Shown here piece after piece: positions 26,460 through 36,002 of a stretch of DNA of 64,000 nucleotides. A program made the translations under genes and the position numbers. Below the pieces are notes generated by a model. The model saw only the letters and a list, made by a program, of their open reading frames with translations. It ran no database searches and had not been told where the DNA came from. Within the stretch, counting starts at the first letter, position 1. The number at the start of each line of letters is the position of its first letter. The stretch is from Metapseudomonas boanensis (GTDB lineage Bacteria > Pseudomonadota > Gammaproteobacteria > Pseudomonadales > Pseudomonadaceae). The stretch is taken from NCBI RefSeq assembly GCF_018704125.1, contig NZ_JAGTIS010000001.1, forward strand, positions 558,001 to 622,000, written 5' to 3'.

Positions 26460-27781
26460 GTTATGAGCTGATCGCCCTGCTCATGTTCAGCTCGATGATG
26501 TTGCTGCTCCTCACCGGCAAGCGGGTATTTGGTGCCATCGGATTCGTTGCGGCTGCCGCTTCGATGCTGCTCTGGGGGGACGGGGGATCGGAGATGGCCT
26601 TCAGCGCGGCCATGAAGCTGATGAAGTGGTATCCGCTCCTGACCCTGCCGATGTTCGTCTTCATGGGCTACATGCTGTCGGAATCGCGCATCGCGGATGA
26701 TCTCTACCGCATGTTCCACGTCTGGATGGGGCCTTTGCATGGTGGCCTGGCTATCGGCACGATCCTGCTGATGGTCGTCATCGCTGCCATGAATGGCCTC
26801 AGCGTTGCCGGCATGGCCATTGGTGCCACCATCGCCATGCCTGAGCTGCTGCGACGAGGCTACGACAAGATCATGGTCACCGGCGTGATCCAGGCGGGCA
26901 GCACCCTGGGCATCCTCATCCCGCCCAGTGTGGTGCTGGTGCTCTACGGCATGATTGCGCGTCAACCTGTCGGTCAGCTCTGGCTCGCGGGTGTTTTCCC
27001 GGGTCTGATGATGGCCGCGATGTTCATCGTTTACATCGTGATTCGCTGCCGCCTGCAGCCGCAGCTGGGGCCTCCGCTGCCCCTGGAGGAGCGGCAGCAG
27101 ATCAGCTGGGGCGAAAAGCTGCGCCTGCTGCGCGCGGGGCTCGTGCCCCTGATCATCTTCCTGACCATGACTGGCCTGTTCCTGCTCGGTTACACCAGCC
27201 TGGTGGAAAGTTCCGCCGTAGGGGCCTTGGCGGCCACCCTGGCGGCGCTGTTCCAGGGGCGCCTGACCGCCAAGGTGATGGAGGAAACCCTGCGCAAGAC
27301 ACTCGGCATCAGCTGCATGTTCATGTGGATCATCCTCGCCGCCCTGTGCTTTGGCGCCGTCTTCGACGGGCTGGGTGCGGTGAAGGCCATCGAAGGGCTC
27401 TTCGTACAGCAAATGGGCCTTGGCCCCTGGGAGATCCTTATCCTGATGCAGCTGTCGTTCATCCTGATGGGCATGTTCCTCGATGACACCGCGATGCTGG
27501 TGATCGTCGCCCCTCTATACGTGCCCCTGGTGGGGGCGCTGGGTTTCGACCTCATCTGGTATGGCGTGCTCTACACCATCACCTGCCAGATGGCCTACAT
27601 GACGCCACCCTTCGGCTACAACCTGTTCCTCATGCGCGCGATGGCGCCACCCGAGGTCACGCTGAGAGACATCTACGTCTCGGTCACCCCCTTTGTGATC
27701 ATCATGGCAATTGCCCTGGCCGTGGTGATGATCTTTCCGCAGATCGCCCTGTGGTTGCCCCAGTGGCACTACGGGCGTTGA
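26456..27781 (+). CDS. TRAP transporter large permease (DctM-like)
   Basis: The 441-residue membrane protein has about 12 hydrophobic segments and DctM signatures: GVIQAGSTLGILIPPSVVLV, LGMFLDDTAMLVIVAPLY and TCQMAYMTPPFGYNLF. TRAP transporters take up solutes using a sodium gradient. The ATG at 26456 overlaps the dctQ stop. A longer open frame upstream is only the alternative frame of dctQ. Confidence 0.93.
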   Translation: MSYELIALLMFSSMMLLLLTGKRVFGAIGFVAAAASMLLWGDGGSEMAFSAAMKLMKWYPLLTLPMFVFMGYMLSESRIADDLYRMFHVWMGPLHGGLAIGTILLMVVIAAMNGLSVAGMAIGATIAMPELLRRGYDKIMVTGVIQAGSTLGILIPPSVVLVLYGMIARQPVGQLWLAGVFPGLMMAAMFIVYIVIRCRLQPQLGPPLPLEERQQISWGEKLRLLRAGLVPLIIFLTMTGLFLLGYTSLVESSAVGALAATLAALFQGRLTAKVMEETLRKTLGISCMFMWIILAALCFGAVFDGLGAVKAIEGLFVQQMGLGPWEILILMQLSFILMGMFLDDTAMLVIVAPLYVPLVGALGFDLIWYGVLYTITCQMAYMTPPFGYNLFLMRAMAPPEVTLRDIYVSVTPFVIIMAIALAVVMIFPQIALWLPQWHYGR

Positions 27782-27949
27782 CCATGAAACTTCAGGACCG
27801 GCAGCACGTCAGGCGGCAGTTCCATGCGTGACAGTCAAGGTGAAACAGAGAGGGGCCATTTGCCGACCTGAGAAAACTGCTCCGCCGCGGGTGGGGCAGG
27901 GTTGTGCGGGTGCATCGCACCCCCATCCACACGCCTGGAGGTTAACCGC

Positions 27950-29002
27950 ATGAGTACAAGACGCACGTTCCTCAAATCCGCCGCCGTCGCGACCAGCGCG
28001 GTCGGTGCTACGACCCTGGGCGCACCTTTCGTGCATGCCCAGTCGACCAAGAAGATCACCTGGCGCCTGCAGACCTATGCCGGGCCGGCGCTGGCCGAGC
28101 ATGTAATCAAACCTTCTATCGATGCCTTCAACAAGGCCGCCAATGGCGAGATGGAAATCCAGCTCTACTTCGCTGACCAACTGGTGCCCACTGGCGAGCT
28201 GTTCCGCGCCATGCAGAAGGGCACCATCGATGCGGTGCAGAGCGATGACGACTCCATCGCCGCACCCGTCGATGTGGCCGTGTTCGGGGGCTACTTCCCC
28301 TTCGCCACGCGTTACAGCCTGGATGTGCCGACGCTGTTCCACCAATGGGGCCTGAACAAGATCTGGGAAGAGGCCTATGCAGAGGTCAAGGGCGTTACCT
28401 GGCTGGGCGCAGGTTCCTGGGACCCCTGTAACTTCGCCACCGTCCAGCCTATCCGCAGTCTGGCGGACCTCAAGGGCAAGCGCGTCTTCACCTTCCCCAC
28501 GGCGGGCAAGTTCCTCGCCCGGTTCGGCGTCATTCCAGTGACCCTGCCCTGGGAAGACGTTGAGGTTGCGGTCCAGACCGGAGAGCTGGACGGCATCGCC
28601 TGGTCGGGCATCACCGAGGACTACACCGTAGGCTGGGCTAACGTCACCAAGTACTTCCTCACCAACAACATCTCCGGCGCCTGGATCGGCTCCTACTTTG
28701 CCAACTCGGAGAAATGGGCGCAGGTGCCTGAGCACCTGAAGACCCTGTTCCGGCTCTGCATGGACAGCTCCCACTACTACCGCCAGCACTGGTACTGGGG
28801 TGGCGAGGCGAAGCTGCGGGTTGAGGGCACCAAGCTGCAGCTCACCTCGATTCCGGCCGAAGAATGGAAGACCGTGGAAGACGAAGCGCTGAAGTTCTGG
28901 GACGAGATCGCCAAGACCAGTCCTCGCTGCGCCAAGGTCATCGAGATCTTCAAGCAATACAACGCGCTGATGACCAAGGCAGGCCCACCTTACCGCTACT
29001 GA
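27950..29002 (+). CDS. TRAP transporter solute-binding protein (DctP-like), Tat signal
   Basis: The 350-residue protein begins with a twin-arginine-type leader MSTRRTFLKSAAVATSAVG, cleaved near VHA-QS, and has the DctP/TakP body (FADQLVPTGELFRAMQKG). The second helical hinge segment contains FTFPTAGKFLARFGVIPV. The ligand is not known; TakP relatives bind keto acids. The start follows GGAGG. Downstream dehydrogenases suggest that the solute is an alcohol- or aldehyde-yielding compound. Confidence 0.9.
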   Translation: MSTRRTFLKSAAVATSAVGATTLGAPFVHAQSTKKITWRLQTYAGPALAEHVIKPSIDAFNKAANGEMEIQLYFADQLVPTGELFRAMQKGTIDAVQSDDDSIAAPVDVAVFGGYFPFATRYSLDVPTLFHQWGLNKIWEEAYAEVKGVTWLGAGSWDPCNFATVQPIRSLADLKGKRVFTFPTAGKFLARFGVIPVTLPWEDVEVAVQTGELDGIAWSGITEDYTVGWANVTKYFLTNNISGAWIGSYFANSEKWAQVPEHLKTLFRLCMDSSHYYRQHWYWGGEAKLRVEGTKLQLTSIPAEEWKTVEDEALKFWDEIAKTSPRCAKVIEIFKQYNALMTKAGPPYRY

Positions 29003-29072
29003 AACCGGGCGCCACCGCCGGGCCTGATTGCCTGGTGGTGGCGTTGTCCTTTGCTGGATAGGGAGACACACC

Positions 29073-30464
29073 ATGAGGACGCGATTGCACTGCATCTCAC
29101 CCATCGATGGCTCGGTCTACGTCGAGCGGCCGTTGGCCTCGGCGGCGGAGATCGCCCGCGCTCTGGAGCGCGCTGAACGCGCCCAGCACGAATGGCGGAG
29201 GACGCCGTTGGCTGAGCGTGTCAGCGTTACCCGTCAGGCGCTGGACATCTTTGCCGGGCGTGAGGATCAGTTGGCCGAGGAGCTCTGCTGGATGATGGGC
29301 AGGCCGATTCGCTATGCGCCCGGGGAGATTCGCGGCTTTGTCGAACGCGCCAGCTACATGGCGGATATCGCCAGCGAGGCCCTGGCGGATATTCATTTAC
29401 CTGAGAAGCCTGGCTTCACCCGGCTGATCCGTCGCGAGCCACTTGGCCTGGCGCTCGTTATCGCCCCCTGGAATTACCCCTACCTGACAGCCGTCAACGC
29501 CGTGGTTCCGGCACTCCTGGCCGGCAATGGCGTGTTGCTCAAACACTCGGCTCAGACGCCCCTGTGCGCCGAGCGCATGGTCGAGGCCTTTGTCGAGGCG
29601 GGGCTGCCGGAAGGGGTGTTCCAGTTCCTGCATCTGAGCCACGCGGACACCGAGTTGCTGATCCAGTCACCGGCCATTCACCACGTTGCCTTCACCGGTT
29701 CCGTGGCAGGAGGTGCCATGGTCGAACGCGCAGCCGCCGGCCGCTTCATCAGCACCGGCCTGGAGCTTGGCGGCAAGGACCCGGCCTACGTGCGTGCCGA
29801 TGCCGATCTGGCCCAGGCCGTTGCAACGGCCATCGACGGCGCCTTCTTCAACTCCGGACAGTCTTGCTGCGGCATCGAGCGCATCTATGTGCACGCAGAC
29901 CTCTTCGAAGACTTTGTCGAGCAGTCGGTGGCGCTTGTGCGGCAATATCGGTTGGGCCGTTCGGATGACCCGGAAACCACCCTGGGCCCGCTGGTACGAG
30001 CCGATGTGGCGGACTTCGTCCGCGGACAGGTGGCCGAAGCGGTCGGGCAGGGCGCTCGTGCCCACATTGACCCTGCCGAGTTCGACCTGGACCGTGCCGG
30101 CAGTGCCTACCTCGCTCCTCAAGTGCTGACCGATGTGAATCACAGCATGCGGGTGATGACCGAAGAATCCTTCGGCCCCGTGGTGGGCATACAGAAAGTC
30201 CAGGATGACGAAGAGGCCCTGGCGCTGATGAACGACAGTCAGTATGGGCTGACCGCCGCCATCTTCAGCCGCGATGCCGAAGTCGCCATGGCATTGGCCG
30301 ATCGCGTGGAAACCGGCACCGTTTTCCTCAACCGCTGCGACTATCTTGACCCGGCCCTGGCCTGGACCGGCATAAAGCAATCCGGACGGGGCTGCACCTT
30401 GTCGCGCGTGGGCTACGAGCACCTGACCCGCCCCAAGTCTTTCCACTTCAAGACCCAGTTGTGA
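29073..30464 (+). CDS. NAD(P)-dependent aldehyde dehydrogenase
   Basis: The 463-residue ALDH has the catalytic Glu in LELGGKDP, the nucleophile Cys in NSGQSCCGIERIYV, the Asn in PWNYPYL and cofactor loop FTGSVAGG. It ends RPKSFHFK. The start at 29073 follows GGGAGACAC and is preferred to the in-frame 29028. It lies between the TRAP binding-protein gene and the Fe-type dehydrogenase gene and is eight bases from the latter. It probably oxidises the aldehyde made by its neighbour. Confidence 0.92.
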   Translation: MRTRLHCISPIDGSVYVERPLASAAEIARALERAERAQHEWRRTPLAERVSVTRQALDIFAGREDQLAEELCWMMGRPIRYAPGEIRGFVERASYMADIASEALADIHLPEKPGFTRLIRREPLGLALVIAPWNYPYLTAVNAVVPALLAGNGVLLKHSAQTPLCAERMVEAFVEAGLPEGVFQFLHLSHADTELLIQSPAIHHVAFTGSVAGGAMVERAAAGRFISTGLELGGKDPAYVRADADLAQAVATAIDGAFFNSGQSCCGIERIYVHADLFEDFVEQSVALVRQYRLGRSDDPETTLGPLVRADVADFVRGQVAEAVGQGARAHIDPAEFDLDRAGSAYLAPQVLTDVNHSMRVMTEESFGPVVGIQKVQDDEEALALMNDSQYGLTAAIFSRDAEVAMALADRVETGTVFLNRCDYLDPALAWTGIKQSGRGCTLSRVGYEHLTRPKSFHFKTQL

Positions 30465-30472
30465 GGTCCGCC

Positions 30473-31642
30473 ATGGACATGAGCCCGTTCCGCATGAACT
30501 GGAACTACCCCACCTCGATCCGCGTCGGTGCGGGCCGTATCGCCGATCTGGCCAGCGCCTGCCGAGAGCTTGGCATGAGTGCTCCGTTGCTTGTTACCGA
30601 CCCGGGCCTGGCCAGTTTGCCCATGATCGAACAGGCCCTGCGCCTGTGCCGGGATGATGGGTTGAACGCTGGACTGTTCTTCCAGATCAAGGGCAACCCC
30701 ACAGGGCCCAACGTGATGGATGGCGTGGCGGCGTTCAAGGCGGATAGTCATGACGGCGTCATCGCCTTTGGTGGCGGCTCGGCACTGGACGCTGGCAAGG
30801 CCATCGCCTTGATGGTGGGGCAAAGCCGCCCGCTCTGGGACTTCGAAGACGTCGGCGACAATGCCAGCCGGGTGAATGTCGCCGCCATGGCGCCAGTGGT
30901 AGCGGTGCCGACCACCGCTGGAACCGGTTCCGAAGTCGGGCGAGCGGCGGTGATCACCGATGACGAGGCCAAGGTCAAACGCATCATCTTCCATGCGCGG
31001 ATGTTGCCGGCCGTGGTGATCCTCGACCCGGAGCTGACTCTCGGTCTGCCGCCCAGAATTACCGCCGCCACTGGAATGGACGCGCTGTCCCATAGCCTGG
31101 AAGCGTTCTGCTCGCCGCTCTATCACCCGCTGGCCGAGGGGATTGCCCTCGAAGGCATGCGTCTGGTTCGCCACTACCTGCCGCGTGCGACTGCCAACGG
31201 CAACGACGTCGAAGCGCGGCTGCAGATGCTGGTGGCCTCCAGCATGGGCGCTACGGCGTTCCAGCGTGGCCTGGGCGCCATGCATGCATTGGCACACCCC
31301 CTGGGCGCCCTTTATGACGCCCACCACGGTCTGCTCAATGCTGTGCTCATGCCCTACGTGCTCCAGGCCAATCGCAGCCATATCGAGCCGCAGATGGAGC
31401 GCGTCGGGCGTTACCTCGACCTGCCGAAGGCAGGCTTCGACGGCGTGCTGGAATGGGTCCTGCAACTGCGCGGTGATCTGGGTATCCCGCACAGCCTGGG
31501 TGAGATCGGCATCGACGACCAGCAGGTCGAACGGGTCGGGCGCATGGCGGAGATCGACCCATCCGCCGGTACCAACCCCGTCGCTTACAGCGCTGAGCAG
31601 TACAGTCGGCTGTTCGACAAGGCGCTACGCGGAGAACTTTGA
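30473..31642 (+). CDS. Iron-containing alcohol dehydrogenase
   Basis: The 389-residue group III ADH has the cofactor motif FGGGSALDAGKA, TTAGTGSEV and the metal ligands Asp and His in MDALSHSLEAFCSP, His in MHALAHPLGALY and His in YDAHHGLLNA. The ATG at 30473 is preferred; a GTG at 30461 overlaps the ALDH stop. Together with the ALDH and TRAP genes it forms a likely uptake-and-oxidation operon for an unknown alcohol. Confidence 0.92.
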   Translation: MDMSPFRMNWNYPTSIRVGAGRIADLASACRELGMSAPLLVTDPGLASLPMIEQALRLCRDDGLNAGLFFQIKGNPTGPNVMDGVAAFKADSHDGVIAFGGGSALDAGKAIALMVGQSRPLWDFEDVGDNASRVNVAAMAPVVAVPTTAGTGSEVGRAAVITDDEAKVKRIIFHARMLPAVVILDPELTLGLPPRITAATGMDALSHSLEAFCSPLYHPLAEGIALEGMRLVRHYLPRATANGNDVEARLQMLVASSMGATAFQRGLGAMHALAHPLGALYDAHHGLLNAVLMPYVLQANRSHIEPQMERVGRYLDLPKAGFDGVLEWVLQLRGDLGIPHSLGEIGIDDQQVERVGRMAEIDPSAGTNPVAYSAEQYSRLFDKALRGEL

Positions 31643-31838
31643 GCCAGCTTCGTTTGCATTGACTAATCTGAAACATGCAGCGGTGAGGTTTCCCTGATCC
31701 GTGCCTGCGCGGGCCCTGGCCCGCTCCGGGGGCAATGCCCCGGCGTTCTTCCAACTCCCGCAGACCAGGCTCCTCACCGGTGCACACAGGTCATGGCCGG
31801 CCTGTGCAGGAACCCAACCTGTTCAAGGGAGAGCGGAC

Positions 31839-32285
31839 ATGACCGAGTCATTCAAGGCCGTCGGCGGTTGCCGTTGCGACCAGAACCCCGTGCGTTATGA
31901 GTACACATCCCGCCCCGCGGAAGTGCATTACTGCCTGTGCACGGACTGCACCGACATCTGCGGTGGCGCGCTGGCGTTGATCGCCGTGGTCGACAGGAGT
32001 TCGTTCAAGATCACCGCCAATGCCAACAAGCTGAAATGCTTCCACTCCAAGGCCACGTGCCACCGTTATTTCTGCTCGGAGTGTGGCTGTCACATGTACC
32101 TGCACGTCGACAGTTTCCCGGACTTCGAGCTGGTGCACATTCCCACTCTGGACCGCGAGTGCGACCCCGGCGGAAAACCGGATCGTTGGGTCTTCGTGCG
32201 TTCAAAACACCCGCTCCTGACCCTGCCGGACGATGGGTTGCCACGCCACCAGGGCTGGGCCAACAGCGGTGAGCCGGTAGCCTGA
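31839..32285 (+). CDS. GFA-family (Mss4-like) zinc protein
   Basis: The 148-residue protein has the GFA zinc sites: Cys in GGCRCD, CLCTDCT and FCSECGCHMY. The family includes the formaldehyde-activating-enzyme-like proteins, most of unknown function. ATG 31839 follows GGGAGAG and gives the normal N-terminus MTESFKAVGGCRC. It stands about 200 bases after the Fe-ADH gene. Confidence 0.88.
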   Translation: MTESFKAVGGCRCDQNPVRYEYTSRPAEVHYCLCTDCTDICGGALALIAVVDRSSFKITANANKLKCFHSKATCHRYFCSECGCHMYLHVDSFPDFELVHIPTLDRECDPGGKPDRWVFVRSKHPLLTLPDDGLPRHQGWANSGEPVA

Positions 32286-32378
32286 CCGGACCAACAGGCG
32301 GATGGTCTCAAGGCTTTCCAGGCTGCGCAGCGAGAGATAGATTGCCCGGATTGCAACCCAGGACGGAGTGGCTGCGCC

Positions 32379-33437
32379 ATGAAAAATCGCATCACGGACC
32401 TGCTCAGCATCGAGCATCCCATCATCCAGGCGCCGATGGTCGGCGTCTCGACGCCGAAACTGGCGGCGGCGGTGTCCAACGCTGGAGGGCTGGGCTCCAT
32501 CGGTATTGGCGCCAGCACGCCGGCCCAGGCCCGCATCCTGATCACCGAGACGCGTGCACTGACCGCCCGACCGTTCAACGTCAATCTCTTCTGCCACCGC
32601 CCCGCGCAGGCCGATCCTTGCCGCGAGGCTGCGTGGCTGGAACACCTGCGACCACTGTTCGCAGAGTTCGACGCCGAGCCGCCAGGCGCCATCCGCGAAA
32701 TTTACAAAAGCTTCCTCGCCGACCTTGAAATGCTCGACGTGCTGCTGGCGGAGCGGCCGGCAGTGGTCAGCTTTCACTTCGGCCTGCCGGAACAGGGCTG
32801 GATTGATGCACTGAAACGTGCCGGCATTCGCCTGCTGGCCAGTGCCACGACGCTCGAAGAGGCCGAGCAGGTGGAGCGCGCCGGCGTTGATGCAGTGGTT
32901 GCCCAAGGCATCGAGGCCGGCGGTCACCGCGGCGTGTTCGAACCGGAAAAGGGCGATGCCGGCATCGGCACCTTTGCGCTGGTGCGCCTGGTCGCACGGC
33001 ATTCCCGCCTGCCAGTGATCGCCGCGGGCGGCATCATGGACGGGCAAGGCATTGCGGCAGCGTTGGCGCTGGGCGCCGAAGGGGCGCAGTTGGGTACGGC
33101 CTTCGTGCCGTGCCCGGAGTCGTCTGCCAACGCCGCCTACCGGCAAGCACTGAAAGGCGAGCGTGCTGCGCATACCCAGATCACGGCTGCCATCTCCGGC
33201 CGCCCGGCGCGCGGGCTGGTCAATCGCCTCTTCACGGACGTAGGCGCCGCCGGTGCGCCCACGCTGCCGGACTATCCGATCACCTATGACGTTGCCAAGG
33301 CCCTGCATGCGGCCGCCAGCGCCAAGGGCTGCAATGACTTCGCCGTGCAATGGGCCGGGCAGGGCGCCGTGCTAGCAAGGGGGATGCCAGCCGGGGAACT
33401 GGTGAAACTGTTGGTGAAAGAGATGCAAGGCAGTTAG
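32379..33437 (+). CDS. Nitronate monooxygenase (2-nitropropane dioxygenase family)
   Basis: The 352-residue FMN enzyme has [21 protein letters not shown] at its N-terminus, the active-site His in EAGGHRG, and the phosphate loop [19 protein letters not shown] with QLGTAF. Such enzymes oxidise propionate-3-nitronate or alkyl nitronates, probably as a detoxification. It lies just before the acuR regulator gene. Confidence 0.9.
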   Translation: MKNRITDLLSIEHPIIQAPMVGVSTPKLAAAVSNAGGLGSIGIGASTPAQARILITETRALTARPFNVNLFCHRPAQADPCREAAWLEHLRPLFAEFDAEPPGAIREIYKSFLADLEMLDVLLAERPAVVSFHFGLPEQGWIDALKRAGIRLLASATTLEEAEQVERAGVDAVVAQGIEAGGHRGVFEPEKGDAGIGTFALVRLVARHSRLPVIAAGGIMDGQGIAAALALGAEGAQLGTAFVPCPESSANAAYRQALKGERAAHTQITAAISGRPARGLVNRLFTDVGAAGAPTLPDYPITYDVAKALHAAASAKGCNDFAVQWAGQGAVLARGMPAGELVKLLVKEMQGS

Positions 33438-33514
33438 CCACGTAAGTTGGGCCGGGCGGCGCTCCCCAGAGCATCGCGAAGTCCAACCTACAGGTGACTT
33501 TCTGGTTGACGTCC

Positions 33515-33529
33515 TAGACGATCGGTCTA
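33515..33529. promoter_or_regulatory. AcuR-type operator upstream of acuR
   Basis: TAGAC-GATCG-GTCTA is an inverted repeat 12 bases before the regulator start. A near-identical site (TAGAC-GACTG-GTCTA) lies before acuI. The pairing strongly suggests autoregulation by the TetR protein. Confidence 0.8.
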
Positions 33530-33541
33530 AAATCACTCGCC

Positions 33542-34174
33542 ATGAACGAAACCCTGCAGAAGCCACGCCGTGGCCGGCCGCCCAAGGTTACCCGCGAGTT
33601 TCCCGACACTCGCGCGGCGCTGGTGCGTTGCGGTATGGAAATCCTCACGGAACAAGGTTTCGTGGCCACCGGCATCGATGCGGTGGTCAAGCGTACTGGC
33701 GTGCCCAAGGGCTCCTTTTATCACTACTTCGCGAGCAAGGAAGCCTTTGGCCAAGCAGTGCTGGAAAGCTATGCCGGATACTTCGCGCACAAGCTGGACC
33801 GCTGGTTCCTGCAAAAGTCCGTTCCGCCGCTACAACGCTTGCGCAACTTCGTCGAGGATGCCAAATCCGGGATGATCCGCTACCAGTTCCGTCGCGGCTG
33901 CCTGGTCGGCAACCTCGGCCAGGAGGTGGCAGTATTGCCGGAAAGTTTCCCCGAGCAGCTGGAATCAACCTTGCGCAGTTGGGAGCAACGCCTGGCCACC
34001 TGCCTGCGCGATGCCCAGGGCGCGGGCGAGTTGGCGCCGGATGCCGATTGCGAAGGGCTGGCGGCGTTCTTCTGGATCGGCTGGGAGGGTGCCGTACAGC
34101 GTGCGCGGCTGGTACAGCGCTGCACGCCGCTGGATGTTTTCATCGAAGGTTATCTCGCCGGACTGCCCCGCTAG
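33542..34174 (+). CDS. acuR: TetR-family regulator AcuR
   Basis: The 210-residue regulator has a basic N-terminus (KPRRGRPPKV), the TetR helix-turn-helix (GIDAVVKRTGVPKGSFYHYFASKEAF) and the C-terminal TetR_C domain with GCLVGNLGQEVA. AcuR represses acuI and its own gene and responds to acrylate-type inducers. The direct adjacency of acuI and the two matching operators support the name. Confidence 0.85.
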   Translation: MNETLQKPRRGRPPKVTREFPDTRAALVRCGMEILTEQGFVATGIDAVVKRTGVPKGSFYHYFASKEAFGQAVLESYAGYFAHKLDRWFLQKSVPPLQRLRNFVEDAKSGMIRYQFRRGCLVGNLGQEVAVLPESFPEQLESTLRSWEQRLATCLRDAQGAGELAPDADCEGLAAFFWIGWEGAVQRARLVQRCTPLDVFIEGYLAGLPR

Positions 34175-34192
34175 TTTTGTTCGGCCCATTTC

Positions 34193-34207
34193 TAGACGAC
34201 TGGTCTA
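34193..34207. promoter_or_regulatory. AcuR-type operator upstream of acuI
   Basis: TAGAC-GACTG-GTCTA, in the 48 bases between acuR and acuI. It has the same arms and spacing as the site before acuR. Confidence 0.8.
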
Positions 34208-34222
34208 AAAGGAGCGATCCCC

Positions 34223-35206
34223 ATGTTCGACGCAATCCTGATCGAAAAAGACGACGCGGGTTACCGCGCCCGCCGCACGCAACTGGACGAATCCCAACTG
34301 CCGGAAGGCGATGTGACCGTGCGCGTGGCCTACAGCACCCTGAACTACAAGGACGGCCTGGCGATTACCGGCAAGAGCCCGGTGGTGCGGCAGTTTCCCA
34401 TGGTACCGGGCATCGATCTGGCGGGAACTGTGGAGGCTAGCAGCCACGCCGACTACAAGGTCGGCGACAGCGTATTGCTCAACGGCTGGGGCGTTGGCGA
34501 GACCCACTGGGGCGGTCTGGCGCAAAAGGCGCGGCTCAAGGGCGACTGGCTGATCCCGTTGCCCAAGGCCTTCAGTGCGCGCCAGGCGATGGCCATCGGC
34601 ACCGCCGGCTACACCGCGATGCTCTGCCTGCTGGCGCTGGAGCGCCACGGCCTGAAACCCGGCCAGGGCGACGTGCTGGTGACCGGCGCCAACGGCGGCG
34701 TGGGCAGCTTCGCGATCACGTTGCTGGCCAGCCTTGGCTACCGCGTGGTGGCGTCCACCGGCCGTCCGGAAGAGTCGGATTACCTGAAGCGACTAGGGGC
34801 TGCCGAGATCATCGACCGCAAGGAACTCTCCGAGCCTGGCCGCCCGCTGGGCAAGGAGCGCTGGGTTGCCGCCATCGATTCGGTGGGCAGCCACACCCTG
34901 GCCAACGTTTGTGCGGGTTTGCGCCAGGACGGCGCCGTGGCCGCCTGCGGCTTGGCCCAGGGTATGGACTTCCCGGCGACGGTCGCGCCGTTCATCCTGC
35001 GCGGCGTGAGCTTGTTGGGTATCAACAGCGTGACCCGACCGCGCGCCGAACGCATCGAGGCTTGGGACCGTCTGGCCCATGATCTGAACCTGGCACAGTT
35101 GGACACGATTACCCGCGAAATCGGCCTGGATGATGTGATCCAGGTGGCGGGCGAACTGCTCGAGGGCAAGGTGCGTGGCCGCGTGGTGGTCAAGGTCGAC
35201 GCATAG
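34223..35206 (+). CDS. acuI: Acryloyl-CoA reductase AcuI (MDR family)
   Basis: AcuI (YhdH) reduces acryloyl-CoA to propionyl-CoA with NADPH and so removes a toxic electrophile. The 327-residue MDR has [18 protein letters not shown], the cofactor motif [20 protein letters not shown] and [16 protein letters not shown], all typical of the family. There is no catalytic zinc site. It follows AAAGGAG. With acuR it is a common gammaproteobacterial pair. Confidence 0.92.
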   Translation: MFDAILIEKDDAGYRARRTQLDESQLPEGDVTVRVAYSTLNYKDGLAITGKSPVVRQFPMVPGIDLAGTVEASSHADYKVGDSVLLNGWGVGETHWGGLAQKARLKGDWLIPLPKAFSARQAMAIGTAGYTAMLCLLALERHGLKPGQGDVLVTGANGGVGSFAITLLASLGYRVVASTGRPEESDYLKRLGAAEIIDRKELSEPGRPLGKERWVAAIDSVGSHTLANVCAGLRQDGAVAACGLAQGMDFPATVAPFILRGVSLLGINSVTRPRAERIEAWDRLAHDLNLAQLDTITREIGLDDVIQVAGELLEGKVRGRVVVKVDA

Positions 35207-35227
35207 CCTTGAGCGCGCCTGCGCTAA

Positions 35228-35335
35228 CCGGCGTAGGCGCGTGTCAACTCGGCGATATCCAGCTTTTTCATCTGCAGCATGGCGGCGAAGGTGCGCTGCA
35301 CCTTGGCGGGGTCCGGGTCCTGCAACATCGATAGT
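35228..35335 (-). pseudogene. PhnB-like VOC protein, C-terminal stump
   Basis: The minus strand encodes SMLQDPDPAKVQRTFAAML then QMKKLDIAELTRAYAG and a TAG stop at 35228. This is the typical tail of PhnB/3-demethylubiquinone-methyltransferase-like VOC proteins. Upstream of about 35335 the similarity ends abruptly, so the gene has lost its first three quarters, probably in the events that brought the nearby ISL3 element. Confidence 0.75.
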
Positions 35336-35458
35336 CGGTGGATTGCGGCCATACAGTGGTCGTTTATCGGGACCGGAAATCGACATTCAGGCAGCGTCTG
35401 GCTATTCAGCCCAGCCTTCAGAGGAACAAAACCGGTCTAAGCCCAGAGCATCCCCGGG

Positions 35459-35473
35459 ATTCCGTGATGAACC
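35459..35473. repeat. Extra ISL3-type end abutting the element's left end
   Basis: GATTCCGTGATGAACC ends just before AAAAA and the left inverted repeat. It matches the outer part of the right end (GATTCCGCGATGAACC at 36048-36062 region), so two ISL3 ends face each other across five A residues. Confidence 0.55.
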
Positions 35474-35577
35474 AAAAAGGTTCTTTGCAGAATCTGGGGG
35501 AAGAGCGAGTTGACAGTCGGGGAAGCGGGTAAATTGGCAATCGCCAAACATCCCAACCCCCACCCCCTGCTGTCGCC

Positions 35578-35880
35578 GTGCATCCTATTGATCTTGCCCC
35601 TTTCTGGCCGGGCTACGAGGTCGTCGCCTGTCGCCAATCCACTCACGACACCCTGCTGATCAGTCTTGAGCCCCAAGCCGAGCGCTTACCGATTTGCGGC
35701 CGCTGTGCCAAACCCAACCTGTTGACCCACGAGCAGCAGCACATCCGCCAGGTGCGGGATCGTGACCTGCAGGATCAGCGCGTCCTGCTACAACTGCCGG
35801 TGCGTCGCGTCGACTGCCTGTACTGCGGACGCGTATCCGAGCGGATCGACTGTCTGGCGCCGGCTACCCGCCTTCCCCGG
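35578..35880 (+). pseudogene. ISL3-family transposase, N-terminal zinc-finger fragment
   Basis: A GTG start gives MHPIDLAPFWPGYEVVACRQ and the ISL3 zinc-finger pairs (ICGRCAKP, DCLYCGRV) with HEQQHIRQVRDRDLQ. After LAPATRLPRK the family similarity ends; the helix-turn-helix and DDE domains are missing. Confidence 0.8.
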
Positions 35881-35947
35881 AAAGCAGCCTGCAACACCTC
35901 CTTGGCGAACTTGTCGGGCGGAGTGAATCGAAGGCGCGCGAAACCTT

Positions 35948-36002
35948 GTAGGAGCCAGCTTGCTGGCGAATGGCGCATGTTCGCCAGCAAGCTGGCTCCT
36001 AC
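35948..36002. repeat. REP-type palindrome inside the ISL3 remnant
   Basis: A 23-base arm (GTAGGAGCCAGCTTGCTGG then CGAA) is followed by a 9-base spacer and its exact reverse complement. The same arm occurs at 54038-54060, and a GTAGGAGCGAGC version at 50658-50724. These are dispersed Pseudomonas REP/BIME units. Confidence 0.85.
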
